The translations under genes and the position numbers were made by a program. The notes beneath the pieces are model-generated. The model did not search any database, was not told where the DNA came from, and was given only the letters and a program-made list of their open reading frames with translations. Positions 9,147 to 18,700 of a stretch of DNA of 35,416 nucleotides are shown here, one piece after another (position 1 is the first letter of the stretch; each line of letters starts with the position of its first letter). Source of the DNA: a bacterium (lineage in GTDB: Bacteria > Spirochaetota > JAHITG01); contig JAQTRT010000003.1 of NCBI GenBank assembly GCA_028711675.1, positions 1 to 35,416 of the forward strand, read 5' to 3'.

Positions 9147-9174
9147 AATATAATAAAAAAAATCGGAATTACAA
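9147..9174 (-). promoter_or_regulatory. Promoter of the UPF0182 gene
   Basis: TTGTAA (9169-9174) and TATATT (9147-9152), 16 nt apart on the minus strand. The ATG lies 8 nt after the -10 box, coinciding with the predicted transcription start (leaderless arrangement). Confidence 0.55.
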
Positions 9175-9227
9175 GTGAAATATTTATCATTGCCATGATT
9201 AATTCTATATTTATTATTTAGATAAAA

Positions 9228-9366
9228 CCGCTAAGCCGCCAAAAAAAGTTATAAAGATTATAAAAATAAAGATAAATTTCCCATAAACCTTTACAGCCTT
9301 TAAAACCTTTTAAACTTTTACACCATTCCTTTTAAGCCTTTATTTCCTTTTTTTCCGCCTTAGCGG
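9228..9366. repeat. Inverted-repeat element containing 9-bp tandem repeats
   Basis: The ends are CCGCTAAG (9228-9235) and CTTAGCGG (9359-9366). Between them the left arm is purine-rich (TTATAAAGA TTATAAAAA) and the right arm pyrimidine-rich (CCTTTACAG CCTTTAAAA CCTTTTAAA), both with a 9-nt period. It occupies most of the roughly 300-nt gap between the UPF0182 promoter and the tRNA genes; I see no gene in this gap. Confidence 0.6.
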
Positions 9367-9396
9367 CTCATCCTTATCTTTCTGCTGATTTATCGC

Positions 9397-9428
9397 TTGA
9401 CATTGGAATTAAAAACATTAAATATATT
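9397..9428 (+). promoter_or_regulatory. Probable promoter of the tRNA-Met pair
   Basis: TTGACA (9397-9402) lies upstream of an AT-rich stretch with TATATT (9423-9428), 13 nt before the first tRNA. The 20-nt spacing to this -10 is long; a poorer -10 (TAAATA) at 16 nt is an alternative. The tRNAs and possibly eno would be driven from here. Confidence 0.45.
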
Positions 9429-9440
9429 AACCTAATAAGT

Positions 9441-9512
9441 CGCGGGGTAGTGCAGAGGTAGCACGTCGGGCTCATAACCCGAAGGTCGAAGGTTCGAGTC
9501 CTTCCCCCGCTA
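9441..9512 (+). tRNA. Initiator tRNA-fMet (CAU)
   Basis: The cloverleaf is complete: acceptor CGCGGGG, anticodon arm TCGGG-CTCATAA-CCCGA with the three consecutive G:C pairs diagnostic of initiators, T arm GAAGG-TTCGAGT-CCTTC and 3' acceptor CCCCGCT plus discriminator A. The first pair is a C1.U72 mismatch, as expected in a bacterial initiator that must be formylated. No CCA is encoded. Confidence 0.96.
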
Positions 9513-9595
9513 ATTTCTCGTTTATAGTTGGTTATGAGTTCAAAAAAATGAACCAAATCCCTGAACCAACAACCGACTAACCCCGAACCAAGATC

Positions 9596-9669
9596 GGCGG
9601 TGTAGCTCAGTTGGCTAGAGCAAGCGGCTCATATCCGCTGTGTCGGGGGTTCGACTCCCTCCACCGCTA
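9596..9669 (+). tRNA. Elongator tRNA-Met (CAU)
   Basis: Acceptor GGCGGTG pairs with CACCGCT (G1.U72 wobble), D arm begins TAGCTCAGTTGGCTAGAGC, anticodon arm AGCGG-CTCATAT-CCGCT, T arm GGGGG-TTCGACT-CCCTC, discriminator A. The body closely resembles elongator tRNA-Met of Bacillus as I recall it. A CAU anticodon could also be tRNA-Ile2 (lysidine), but the overall sequence favours Met. No CCA is encoded. Confidence 0.92.
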
Positions 9670-9733
9670 ATGAAAATATCAGCAAGGGATCAACAGATTC
9701 TGAGTCTTAATAAAATTTAATCAATTAAAATAA

Positions 9734-11065
<1,332 letters not shown>

Positions 11066-11070
11066 ACCTG

Positions 11071-11200
11071 TTAGAAAAGGTGATAAAGGGATTAAAGGTT
11101 ATAAAGGCATTAAAGGCAGGATAAGCTTACCTTTAAGACCCTTATAGCCTTTCAAACCTTTATTGCCTTTATGACGTTTTCTAGTGCCTTGGTGGCAAAG
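11071..11200. repeat. 9-bp tandem repeat array in inverted arrangement after eno
   Basis: The left half reads ATAAAGG GA TTAAAGG TT ATAAAGG CA TTAAAGG, an exact 9-nt period; the right half is the complementary type (CCTTTAAGA CCCTTATAG CCTTTCAAA CCTTTATTG CCTTTATGA). TTAAAGG and CCTTTAA flank the centre, so the transcript could fold into a long imperfect hairpin. It starts 5 nt after the eno stop. Confidence 0.7.
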
Positions 11201-11214
11201 CGTTTTTTAGTAAA

Positions 11215-11655
11215 ATGAGAAAAAAAAACAACTTCAGGTTCATCTTCCTCTCCCTCATCATCATCTATCTTTTCATTTTCAGCGACATCGGCATCATAGC
11301 CCGGATCCAGCTGAACCAGGAGATGAAAAGGTTCGAGAAAAAGATCGCTCTTCTCAGAAAAGAGAATGAAAAATTAAAACTGACCGTGGAACAATTGAAG
11401 TCGGACCGCAACTACCTGGCGGAAATGGCCAGGAAACTGGGTTATGCCCGGAACGGGGAGAAGATCTACAGGTTCTATGAAGAACCACCTACGAACAGCC
11501 TGTCAAGCGGTACGAATATTAAACTTTCCTTCAGAGAAAAACTCAAATTCAACAATTATATCATTTACTGGATTCTCTTTCTTATTGTTGTTATAATCTA
11601 TATCCTTCTGCTTTATTTTGGCCGGAACAACAGGAACAGTACGAAAGACAGTTGA
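11215..11655 (+). CDS. FtsB/DivIC-like septum formation initiator with a second TM segment
   Basis: The 146-residue protein has a short basic N-terminus, a transmembrane segment (about residues 9-27), and a coiled coil ('LNQEMKRFEKKIALLRKENEKLKLTVEQLKSD') followed by 'RNYLAEMARKLGYARNGEKIYRF', the typical FtsB/DivIC pattern ('e..ARe.lg....gE.ifrf'). These proteins join FtsL and DivIB/FtsQ in the divisome. Unusually, the C-terminus continues with a linker and a second strongly hydrophobic segment (about 112-134), which would place both ends in the cytoplasm. Position after eno supports the family call. There is no clear Shine-Dalgarno. Confidence 0.78.
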   Translation: MRKKNNFRFIFLSLIIIYLFIFSDIGIIARIQLNQEMKRFEKKIALLRKENEKLKLTVEQLKSDRNYLAEMARKLGYARNGEKIYRFYEEPPTNSLSSGTNIKLSFREKLKFNNYIIYWILFLIVVIIYILLLYFGRNNRNSTKDS

Positions 11656-11693
11656 TCCCGCGCGATGGAACGCTCATCCATGAATCCTTTACA

Positions 11694-13319
11694 TCAATAA
11701 GAATACGAGAGGGAAAGCTTAATGATTGTCTGATAATCCATCAGGTCACCGGGTCTCAAACCCAGTTCATATCCCGTATAACTTATATCCAGTTGTACAT
11801 GAGCATATACAATAGGAGCCAGAACAGCAGAAAACAAGCAGCAAACAGGATTCTTCTGGACGAATTCCCTGTCATTAGGATTAAATTTGGGGAAATAGAT
11901 CCTGTTCGGCCGAAGGAATTTTAAAAGAGGAACATAAGTTATAAATTTAGAAAGAAAAAGAGTTACAGCGCCGCCTACGATCATTCCCGTTATCACAGTC
12001 TTATCATTTATATTAAATTCGTCGTTATCTGTACTGTAATGCCCTATCGCAGCCCCGCCGATTATACCCAATACAGTGGCACCGGAATCTACTCCTACAC
12101 CGAAAGAAGGATATCCCTCGTTGATACCGGCCCGTAAGGTAAGGATACGGAAAAGGAATTTCGCTTCTGTACCAAAATGCCATTTTAAAAAGAAATTTTT
12201 TTCTTGTTGATGAAAAACATCTTCCACGTCAAGAGCCAGGATAGGATCCTGTATGATCTCTATAAGATTAAAATGAGGCATCCAGGCCGCGCCGACCCTG
12301 GCATTAATAGGGATACGGGAAGACTCGGATTTATCCCACCAGTTGATCTTTGTATATACATCGGATAAAAGAAGGCCGAATTTCCAGGCAAAGCTGGGGC
12401 GGTACATGACGCCCAGGTCGAACCCGTAGCCTGTTCCTATCTTCAGCTGTTCAATAGGGACTGAAGCATAATCAACGCCGTGAAGCATGATATCCATGAT
12501 CGATCTTTTCTCAAGGGTATCCTCAAGATCACCACGGATATAATCCCCTTCAATAAACTGGTACACAGCGGCAAAATCATCCAGGCTGGCCAGTTCAGCC
12601 TTGATCCTGGTAAAATATTTTAAAGTAATGCCCGCGCTCCAGGCTTTGTAGCCCGGAATCGGAATGCCGATGCCCACGGGGACGATAAAGTCCGCATTGA
12701 ACTTCGTGATCAGGTTGGGGAAAAATCCCGCGGGCTCCACCCGGATCACAGCATCAGAGGCTATAAAAAATCCGAACCCGAAATAATGGCGCGCATAGCT
12801 CATGACTTCCGCATTCATGGTGAGATGGATAGCCGAATAGTACAGCTTGATGAACTGCTCGTTCGCAAATACCGCCTCTTCCAGGGTCAGGGTGCCGTCC
12901 TGGAACTTCTTAAAGAAATCCATATCGATCAGTTTAAAAAGCGGCGCATCCGATTCTGTATCCTTTTCATTCCTTAAATGGGCATAATACAGGAGATTGT
13001 TAATACCGATTTTATCAATGATATTACTATTCAATCCCCAATTAAGAGAGACAACAGTTAAATCGCCAATATTATTATACTTCGGCTTCCATTGAGTGGG
13101 ATCACGGATGGCGTCCAATTTGGAGGTTTCCATCAAGCCGTATGTAGCGAACCCGGCCGGATTGAAAAAAAGCATATTCTTGTCATCCGCAATGGCTGTA
13201 AAAGTATTACCCATACCTGCAACTCGGGCACTATTGAACTGGATGGGCCGTTCCGATGCCATGCCCCGGTTCATCAGGCAGGTCAGTATAAAAAAAATAA
13301 TAATCGTCTTTTTCAGCAT
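11694..13319 (-). CDS. FadL/PorV-like (UPF0164-type) outer-membrane barrel protein
   Basis: The 541-residue protein starts with a signal peptide (MLKKTIIIFFILTCLMNRGMAS) and the motif 'SARVAGMGNTFTAIADDKNMLFFNPAGFA', typical of UPF0164/PorV-type barrels ('aramGmGgAftAiaDD..a...NPAGla'). The rest alternates polar and aromatic residues as in beta-barrels and ends in aromatics (SLSYSY), compatible with a BAM signal. Near residues 415-465 two glycine-rich hydrophobic stretches ('VLGIIGGAAIG', 'ITGMIVGGAVTLFL') look like an inserted feature. AAAGGAAAG precedes the start. It lies 33 nt downstream of a TPR lipoprotein gene on the same strand, so the two may act together. The transported substrate is unknown. 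Confidence 0.72.
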   Translation of the reverse strand: MLKKTIIIFFILTCLMNRGMASERPIQFNSARVAGMGNTFTAIADDKNMLFFNPAGFATYGLMETSKLDAIRDPTQWKPKYNNIGDLTVVSLNWGLNSNIIDKIGINNLLYYAHLRNEKDTESDAPLFKLIDMDFFKKFQDGTLTLEEAVFANEQFIKLYYSAIHLTMNAEVMSYARHYFGFGFFIASDAVIRVEPAGFFPNLITKFNADFIVPVGIGIPIPGYKAWSAGITLKYFTRIKAELASLDDFAAVYQFIEGDYIRGDLEDTLEKRSIMDIMLHGVDYASVPIEQLKIGTGYGFDLGVMYRPSFAWKFGLLLSDVYTKINWWDKSESSRIPINARVGAAWMPHFNLIEIIQDPILALDVEDVFHQQEKNFFLKWHFGTEAKFLFRILTLRAGINEGYPSFGVGVDSGATVLGIIGGAAIGHYSTDNDEFNINDKTVITGMIVGGAVTLFLSKFITYVPLLKFLRPNRIYFPKFNPNDREFVQKNPVCCLFSAVLAPIVYAHVQLDISYTGYELGLRPGDLMDYQTIIKLSLSYSY

Positions 13320-13352
13320 GTCTTTCCTTTATCCGGTCTCTTGGTCATGTAC

Positions 13353-14579
13353 TCAGGAGCCGCTCCCCATCAGGTTCTTAATGAGGTTGGCGTTCTCGAC
13401 ATCCCTCATAAGCTGTAACATGGTATTCGTGGTCTGCTGCAGGATCTTTAAATCTTCAGCAGTCTGGGGAGACGCCAAATTAGTAAAAAAATCTCCCGGT
13501 TTCCGGACAAATTTATAATACAGATTTGTCATTCCCGTACGAGGATCAGTACTGTTCACGAAAGCGTGGGGCCAGACGCTCTTGCTGAACGAGGCGTACC
13601 AGCTCACGGAATCGCTGATGTATCCCGGTACGTTCACTCCTACAATGCGTACATGGTCGTTGTTCAGGTTATTGGCGTCAGTATCGGCGCCGGTCAGATA
13701 CGCGGACATTTCCGTATACCGTTCATTGATATCGTTCCGGATATCGTCCATAACACCGCCTGAGGTCAATCCTGCCACAGCCTTGTTCAGGCTGGACGAT
13801 GCGCCGGTAAAATCCACAAATGAGGAACCAAAGGTCTTATAAACCAGCAGCAAAGCTTCATTGATATCATGGCCCTGCCAAATCAGGTTGGAAATGGTGG
13901 ACCGCTGTATGGATGCCATGGTAGGCAGAGAGCTCTCGATCGCGCTCAGATCACCCTCAATATTGTTCTGAAGCGTGGTAATGTCTGCCACAGCAGGATT
14001 ATAACCCAGGTTTCCGTTGTCAAAAATAAAAAGATCGCCGCCGCCCGGGCCTGCTGTGCTGAAATAGATGGAATCGCCGTTGGAATCCCCGTTCCTCAGG
14101 AACCCCCGGATAAAATAAGCAAGCATGAGGTTCATGTTGATCTCAAAATCATAAGCAGAGACTGCTCCGTCGCAGCGGCCTTCGGATATGGGGCCCAGAT
14201 ACGCGATCACGACATCCATAGTGCCCAAGAAACCGCCTGCAGAAGCTGTGATAAGACCTGGCAGGTCAGAATCCTGGCCTGAGGACATTTTGGATGCCAG
14301 CCAGATCAAATTAGCGTTATTGAGCAGGATATTCGCTCTTGCATAACCCCGCCGCGCCTTGCTGTTTCTGCCGTCTGCCCTGACAGCCCGAGCGTAATAA
14401 TTGGTGGCAGCAGCCACTTCCCCTTTCTGCATGGCGATATCGCCCATCTCGACCAGATCTGCAGCATCGGTCGTACCCGTGTCCTTGTCCGGATAAAGCC
14501 CGTCAAAGACACTGCAGGACATGATCCCGACTATAATCACTGTACAGGTCAGCATGATGATCAAAAATTTCCTGTTCAT
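13353..14579 (-). CDS. TPR-containing lipoprotein
   Basis: The 408-residue product has a lipoprotein signal (MNRKFLIIMLTCTVIIVGIMSC, lipobox GIMSC after a hydrophobic core). Residues about 40-85 ('AADLVEMGDIAMQKGEVAAATNYYARAVRADGRNSKARRGYARANILL') form one or two TPR-like helix pairs. The remaining 300 residues are probably helical with a Gly-rich loop ('STAGPGGGDLF') and are not recognised. The start has a good Shine-Dalgarno (GGAGGT). It is probably cotranscribed with the downstream FadL-like barrel, suggesting an inner-leaflet lipoprotein partner of that barrel; this is inference from context. Confidence 0.7.
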   Translation of the reverse strand: MNRKFLIIMLTCTVIIVGIMSCSVFDGLYPDKDTGTTDAADLVEMGDIAMQKGEVAAATNYYARAVRADGRNSKARRGYARANILLNNANLIWLASKMSSGQDSDLPGLITASAGGFLGTMDVVIAYLGPISEGRCDGAVSAYDFEINMNLMLAYFIRGFLRNGDSNGDSIYFSTAGPGGGDLFIFDNGNLGYNPAVADITTLQNNIEGDLSAIESSLPTMASIQRSTISNLIWQGHDINEALLLVYKTFGSSFVDFTGASSSLNKAVAGLTSGGVMDDIRNDINERYTEMSAYLTGADTDANNLNNDHVRIVGVNVPGYISDSVSWYASFSKSVWPHAFVNSTDPRTGMTNLYYKFVRKPGDFFTNLASPQTAEDLKILQQTTNTMLQLMRDVENANLIKNLMGSGS

Positions 14580-14662
14580 ACATGACCTCCGTTCAACAAA
14601 CGGGCAAAGGCTGTAATGTTCATTATTGGATATAAAAAATCTGTCTTGACCAATTTCTTTTC

Positions 14663-14742
14663 CTCTATAGCCTTTTTAACCTTTAAAACCTTTCTGTACC
14701 TTATCTTTATAACCCTTTTTGCCTTTCAAACCTTTTCAGCCT
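14663..14742. repeat. 9-bp tandem repeat array (pyrimidine orientation)
   Basis: CCTTTTTAA CCTTTAAAA CCTTTCTG and, further on, CCTTTCAAA CCTTTTCAG continue the 9-nt family seen elsewhere in the window. The array lies just after the stop of the CsgG-like gene at 14748. Confidence 0.55.
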
Positions 14743-14747
14743 TCCTT

Positions 14748-15557
14748 TTACTTCTTCCCTTTCTTCGTTTTCACGGTTGTTCCGGTGGTCTCCTGCGTGG
14801 CTTTTGTCGTCATCTCGGCCGGAGCCTGACTTTCGGCTTTCGTGCCCTCTTCCGCTTTTTTCTCCTCTTCCTTCTTGGCGCCCTTCACCTTCTCCGCCTT
14901 AAGAGGGATGGGTTCCGTATATTTCCCTTCGCTGATGCTTTTCACGATGGTCTCGACCACATCCTTCACATAACCCCGCATTTCGGTTATCCAGTACACG
15001 GCTCCGGAATAAGTATCCGTGATGCGGAGTGTCACTTCGATAAAGCTCTTTTTCCAGTCCTCGCCTTCCTGGTATTTATTGATCCTGCCGCCCAGGACCG
15101 TCTCGATCTTCTTGTAAGGTACGGCCTTGAACTCGATGGACCGCTGAAGGGTGTTTCCCTGAAGCTCCAGGTCTCCCCGCTTTTTTTCCAGGGTATCGGT
15201 TTCGATGATCTTATCCTCATATTCGCCCAGGGCTACGTCCACTTTACCCATTTCATAGAACCTCTTTAATAAATTATCGGTAAATTTATTGCTCAGATCG
15301 ACATAATCGATGATCTCGCCTCCCATGGTTTTACAATATTTAGCGTCGAATTTCAGCACGGAAACCGACTTGATCTTGGCTTCCTCGAACCGGGATGTAG
15401 GTTTAATATCTGTCTCAATATAGATACCTGTTTTCTTGCTGAATTTCGGGATCGATATCCCGCCGCCCAGGCCCAGACAAGCAGCCTGCACCTGGTTTAA
15501 ACCGGATAAAACAAAAACAACAACCGTTATAATTATTAATCCTTTACCTGATTTCAT
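14748..15557 (-). CDS. CsgG/TolB-N-like exported protein
   Basis: The 269-residue protein has a signal peptide (MKSGKGLIIITVVVFVLSGLNQVQA, then AC). Residues about 44-215 follow the CsgG-like pattern: 'SVSVLKFDAKYC', 'SNKFTDNLLKRFYEMGKVDVAL', 'VLGGRINKYQ' and 'IEVTLRITDTYSGAVYWITEMRG', i.e. core beta strands ending in 'vrlvDt.tG.v.w'. CsgG itself forms the curli secretion pore, but many relatives are soluble periplasmic or lipid-anchored components of unknown role. The C-terminus is a low-complexity Lys/Glu/Ala/Thr tail ending KTKKGKK. AAGGAGG precedes the start and a strong promoter lies just upstream. Family call by pattern only. Confidence 0.6.
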   Translation of the reverse strand: MKSGKGLIIITVVVFVLSGLNQVQAACLGLGGGISIPKFSKKTGIYIETDIKPTSRFEEAKIKSVSVLKFDAKYCKTMGGEIIDYVDLSNKFTDNLLKRFYEMGKVDVALGEYEDKIIETDTLEKKRGDLELQGNTLQRSIEFKAVPYKKIETVLGGRINKYQEGEDWKKSFIEVTLRITDTYSGAVYWITEMRGYVKDVVETIVKSISEGKYTEPIPLKAEKVKGAKKEEEKKAEEGTKAESQAPAEMTTKATQETTGTTVKTKKGKK

Positions 15558-15583
15558 TTGAACCTCCTTAATCCACGGTATAT

Positions 15584-15611
15584 ATTATACTTTAAAACAA
15601 ATTAAAGTCAA
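15584..15611 (-). promoter_or_regulatory. Promoter of the CsgG-like gene
   Basis: TTGACT (15606-15611) and a perfect TATAAT (15584-15589) on the minus strand, 16 nt apart, 27 nt upstream of the start codon with AAGGAGG in between. Confidence 0.75.
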
Positions 15612-15673
15612 CCGAAAGACAGACATACAGAACACGATTCTGATATTTTATCTTTATCTTTCATAAAGAATAC

Positions 15674-15777
15674 TGTTATAAAGGTTAAAAAGGCTTTAAA
15701 GGCTCATCCTCCAGCCATGTCTTTCTCGTTCCTGCCTTTATAACCTTTATTCCCTTTACAACCTTTTTAACCTTTTA
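15674..15777. repeat. 9-bp tandem repeat array in inverted arrangement after the TPR-PQQ gene
   Basis: Left arm TTATAAAGG TTAAAAAGG CTTTAAAGG; right arm CCTTTATAA CCTTTATTC CCTTTACAA CCTTTTTAA CCTTTTA. Both have a strict 9-nt period and are mutually complementary in type. The right arm ends exactly at the stop codon of the TPR-PQQ gene. Confidence 0.7.
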
Positions 15778-18700
15778 TTATTTATAGTACAGTTCTAAAA
15801 TAGAACCGTCCGATGTACTGATATAAGTACTGTTCTGGGAAATGATCAGAGGACGCGTATAGACAGGGGTGCTCCAGACATATTTCCATTTCTGCTTTCC
15901 GGTCTCCAGGTCGACGGCGTACACTGTTCCCTTCTCCTCGGAAAAGACCACCAGGGTCTCCCTGATATCAGGCACGGATTTTATAGAGGAATTAACGTAA
16001 AACTTCCAGTTGATCTTTCCCTCCGGGTATACAGAGTACAGGATGCTGCCTGCCCCGAAATAAAAATTATATTTATCCGAGCACACACCGCCTTCCACAG
16101 GCATCTCCACCCTGATCTGCCTGGACACTTCACCCGTGTTCTTGTTTAAAATATAAAAAATCCCTTTATCCGTACCGGCACCGATATAATTCTGGCAGAG
16201 GGCCGGTGAACCGCGGATGCCGCCCACAGCCTCGAATACCCATACTTTCCGGCCGTTGCGGTCCAGGCATATGACCTCTCCATCCCGGTTGCAGAAATAA
16301 AGCCTGTCCTTATCGAGGACGATGTCGCCGGAGAGCATGCTTCCGGAATTGAACTTCCAGGCCAGCTGGCCTGTTATCATATTCAAAGAATATACATTTC
16401 CATTCTCCGTGCCGAAATAAATATTCCCTTTATCCATGGCCGGGAAACCCGTGATCCGGCTCTCCGCGTCAAATGTCCAGAGCTTATTCAGGTCCGCATT
16501 CATGCAGATCATCCGGCCGTCCTCCAGACCGGCATAGACCCGTTTATTAAAGGACCGGACATCAGAGGTGACAGGCACGCCAAAGACCTGTTTATTCCTG
16601 ATCAATTCCTTGGAACGGGAAAGGGTATCGATGGCATACAGGATACCGCCGTTGTCTCCGGCATACAGGATACCATTATCATAATCCGCGTTCCCCGCGG
16701 ATGCCGAATAAAGGGAATAGATATTCATGAGCCGGACATCAGGGACCAGGGCGATCAGTCTCTCCTGCGCCCACTGGGCCATCTGGGTCCCGGGTATCAT
16801 GATGATGACCCTTTTATAGGACTGGATGGCTTTCTCCAGGTATTTCGGGACATCCATTTTCATGGCTACCTGCATCTTTTGTTCATATATCTTTCCGGCT
16901 CCGTAATAATAAAGCGGAACCTCCTGCACGGAAAGGGCTACCTCGATGCATTTGACAGCTTCATCGATCTTGCCCGGCATCAGGTACAGGGTCCGTGCCA
17001 GATAAAAATAAAAAGCCGGCACATCCTCCTTAAGACGGAGGGCTTGCTTGAAATTATATTCGGACTTGACGTAATCATTCAGCTTGAAATACCCGAGGCC
17101 GCAGTTAAAATACGCCGGGTCATAATTCCTGTCCAATTCTTTCGTGGCTTCGAATTCACGCACTGCTTTCTGGTAATCCCCTTTCTTGAAATGCGCGATA
17201 CCCAGGTTGATATGCGCGTTCAGGTTCCCGGGATTCACGGTAATGGCATCGGTAAATATCTTCAGGGCTTCGTCGAAACTCTCGCTTTTCATGAAAATCT
17301 CGCCGATATCGTTCAGGACCGAATCATTTTTCGGATCAAGTTCCAGGGACTTGCTGTAATAATTATATGAGGTTTTGTAATCACCCTGGTTCATATAAAT
17401 CAGGCCCAGCATCTGATAGTAATCCGGGGACTGGGGAAAATTTCTGATCCCCTCGTTCAATATCTTTTCCGCATTCCGGAAATCCTTTTTGATAATGTAA
17501 ATATTAGCCAGGTTCAGATACAGTTCTTTCATGTCCCGGTAGGTCTTCAGGGCCATTTTATAGCTTTCAATGGCCTTGTCATACTCACCCCGTTCATACT
17601 GATCCCCGGCTGTATTGATATATTTCAAGCTCTCCAGGTAATCGATCTTATCCTGCGCATCGAAAAAGGACGGGTTATACCGCAGGGCGTTCTGGAACTC
17701 ATCCCGTGACTCACTGTACTGTTTCGCGTTGAACAATACCACGCCTTTTTTATAATGAGCGTTCGCCAGCCTGTTCTTAGCGGGCTTGAAACCCGGATTG
17801 AGCTGAAGCGCTTTCTTGTATTCTTCAATGGCTTCATTGAACTTTTTATTGGCCTCAAGGCTCAAGCCCAGTTTGTAATAAAGCTGCGGGTCCTGGCCTT
17901 TCAGTTTTTCCAGCTGTTCGCTCACTTTCCTGGCATTCTGCACGTCACCGCTGTTCCGGTACGCCCTTTCCAGCCCCAGAAGGGCGGGGAAATAATTCTT
18001 CTCCTTCTCCAGGGCTTTCTTGTAGTTCAGGACAGCGGACGGATAAACAGCGGTCTCCAGATAAGAGTTGCCCAGGTTCACCAGGATCTCGAGGAAATCC
18101 GGCTGCATTTTAAGGGCCTGGTTATATTTTTCAATGGCTGCTTTATAATTCTTCTCCTCAAACAATTTATTCCCTTCCTGGACCAGGAGCATGGCTGAGG
18201 ATTTCTTCGAGAATTCCGTTGCCTTTTCCAGGTCCTTGTTCAGCTGATAAGCCTTGTTAAAGGACTCCCTGGCTTCCTTGTATCTTTCTACTTCATAATA
18301 CGCAACTCCCAGGTTCAGGTAAGCTTCCGCATAATCATTCTTTAAACTGATACCGGCCTGAAAGCTCTCGATGGCTTTAGTAAAGGATTCGGTCTCGTTA
18401 TAGACCATCCCCATTAAATTAAATATCCGGTAATTTTCAGGCCATTTTTCCTTGGCTTCTTTCAAGTAATTAATGGCGTCCTTGTATCGTTTAGCCTTTA
18501 AAAAGATATCCACCAGAGTCAGGTACAGATTCACGTCATCGCTCTTTATCTTATACGCTTTCAGCAGATACTGTTCGGCTGAAACAGCATCATTAAGGAA
18601 ATAAAAGGACTGGCCTGTTAAAAAATTCAGTTCATAATTGTCCGGGATCAGTCTTTCAGACTCGCGGAAGGAAAGAAGAGCTTCCTTGTATTTTTTATCC

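Noticed and set aside
9374-9556. 60-aa ORF with 'GGRTRTFDLRVMSPTCYLCTTPR'
   Set aside because: This is the antisense reading of the initiator tRNA gene, a well-known spurious annotation.
9596-9669. Second CAU tRNA as tRNA-Ile2
   Set aside because: The body and T arm resemble elongator tRNA-Met more than Ile2; still not fully excluded without covariance-model scoring.
14616-15269. 217-aa plus-strand ORF
   Set aside because: It reads through the pyrimidine repeat array and is antisense to the CsgG-like gene; its Phe/Leu-rich sequence comes from the repeat and the reverse strand.
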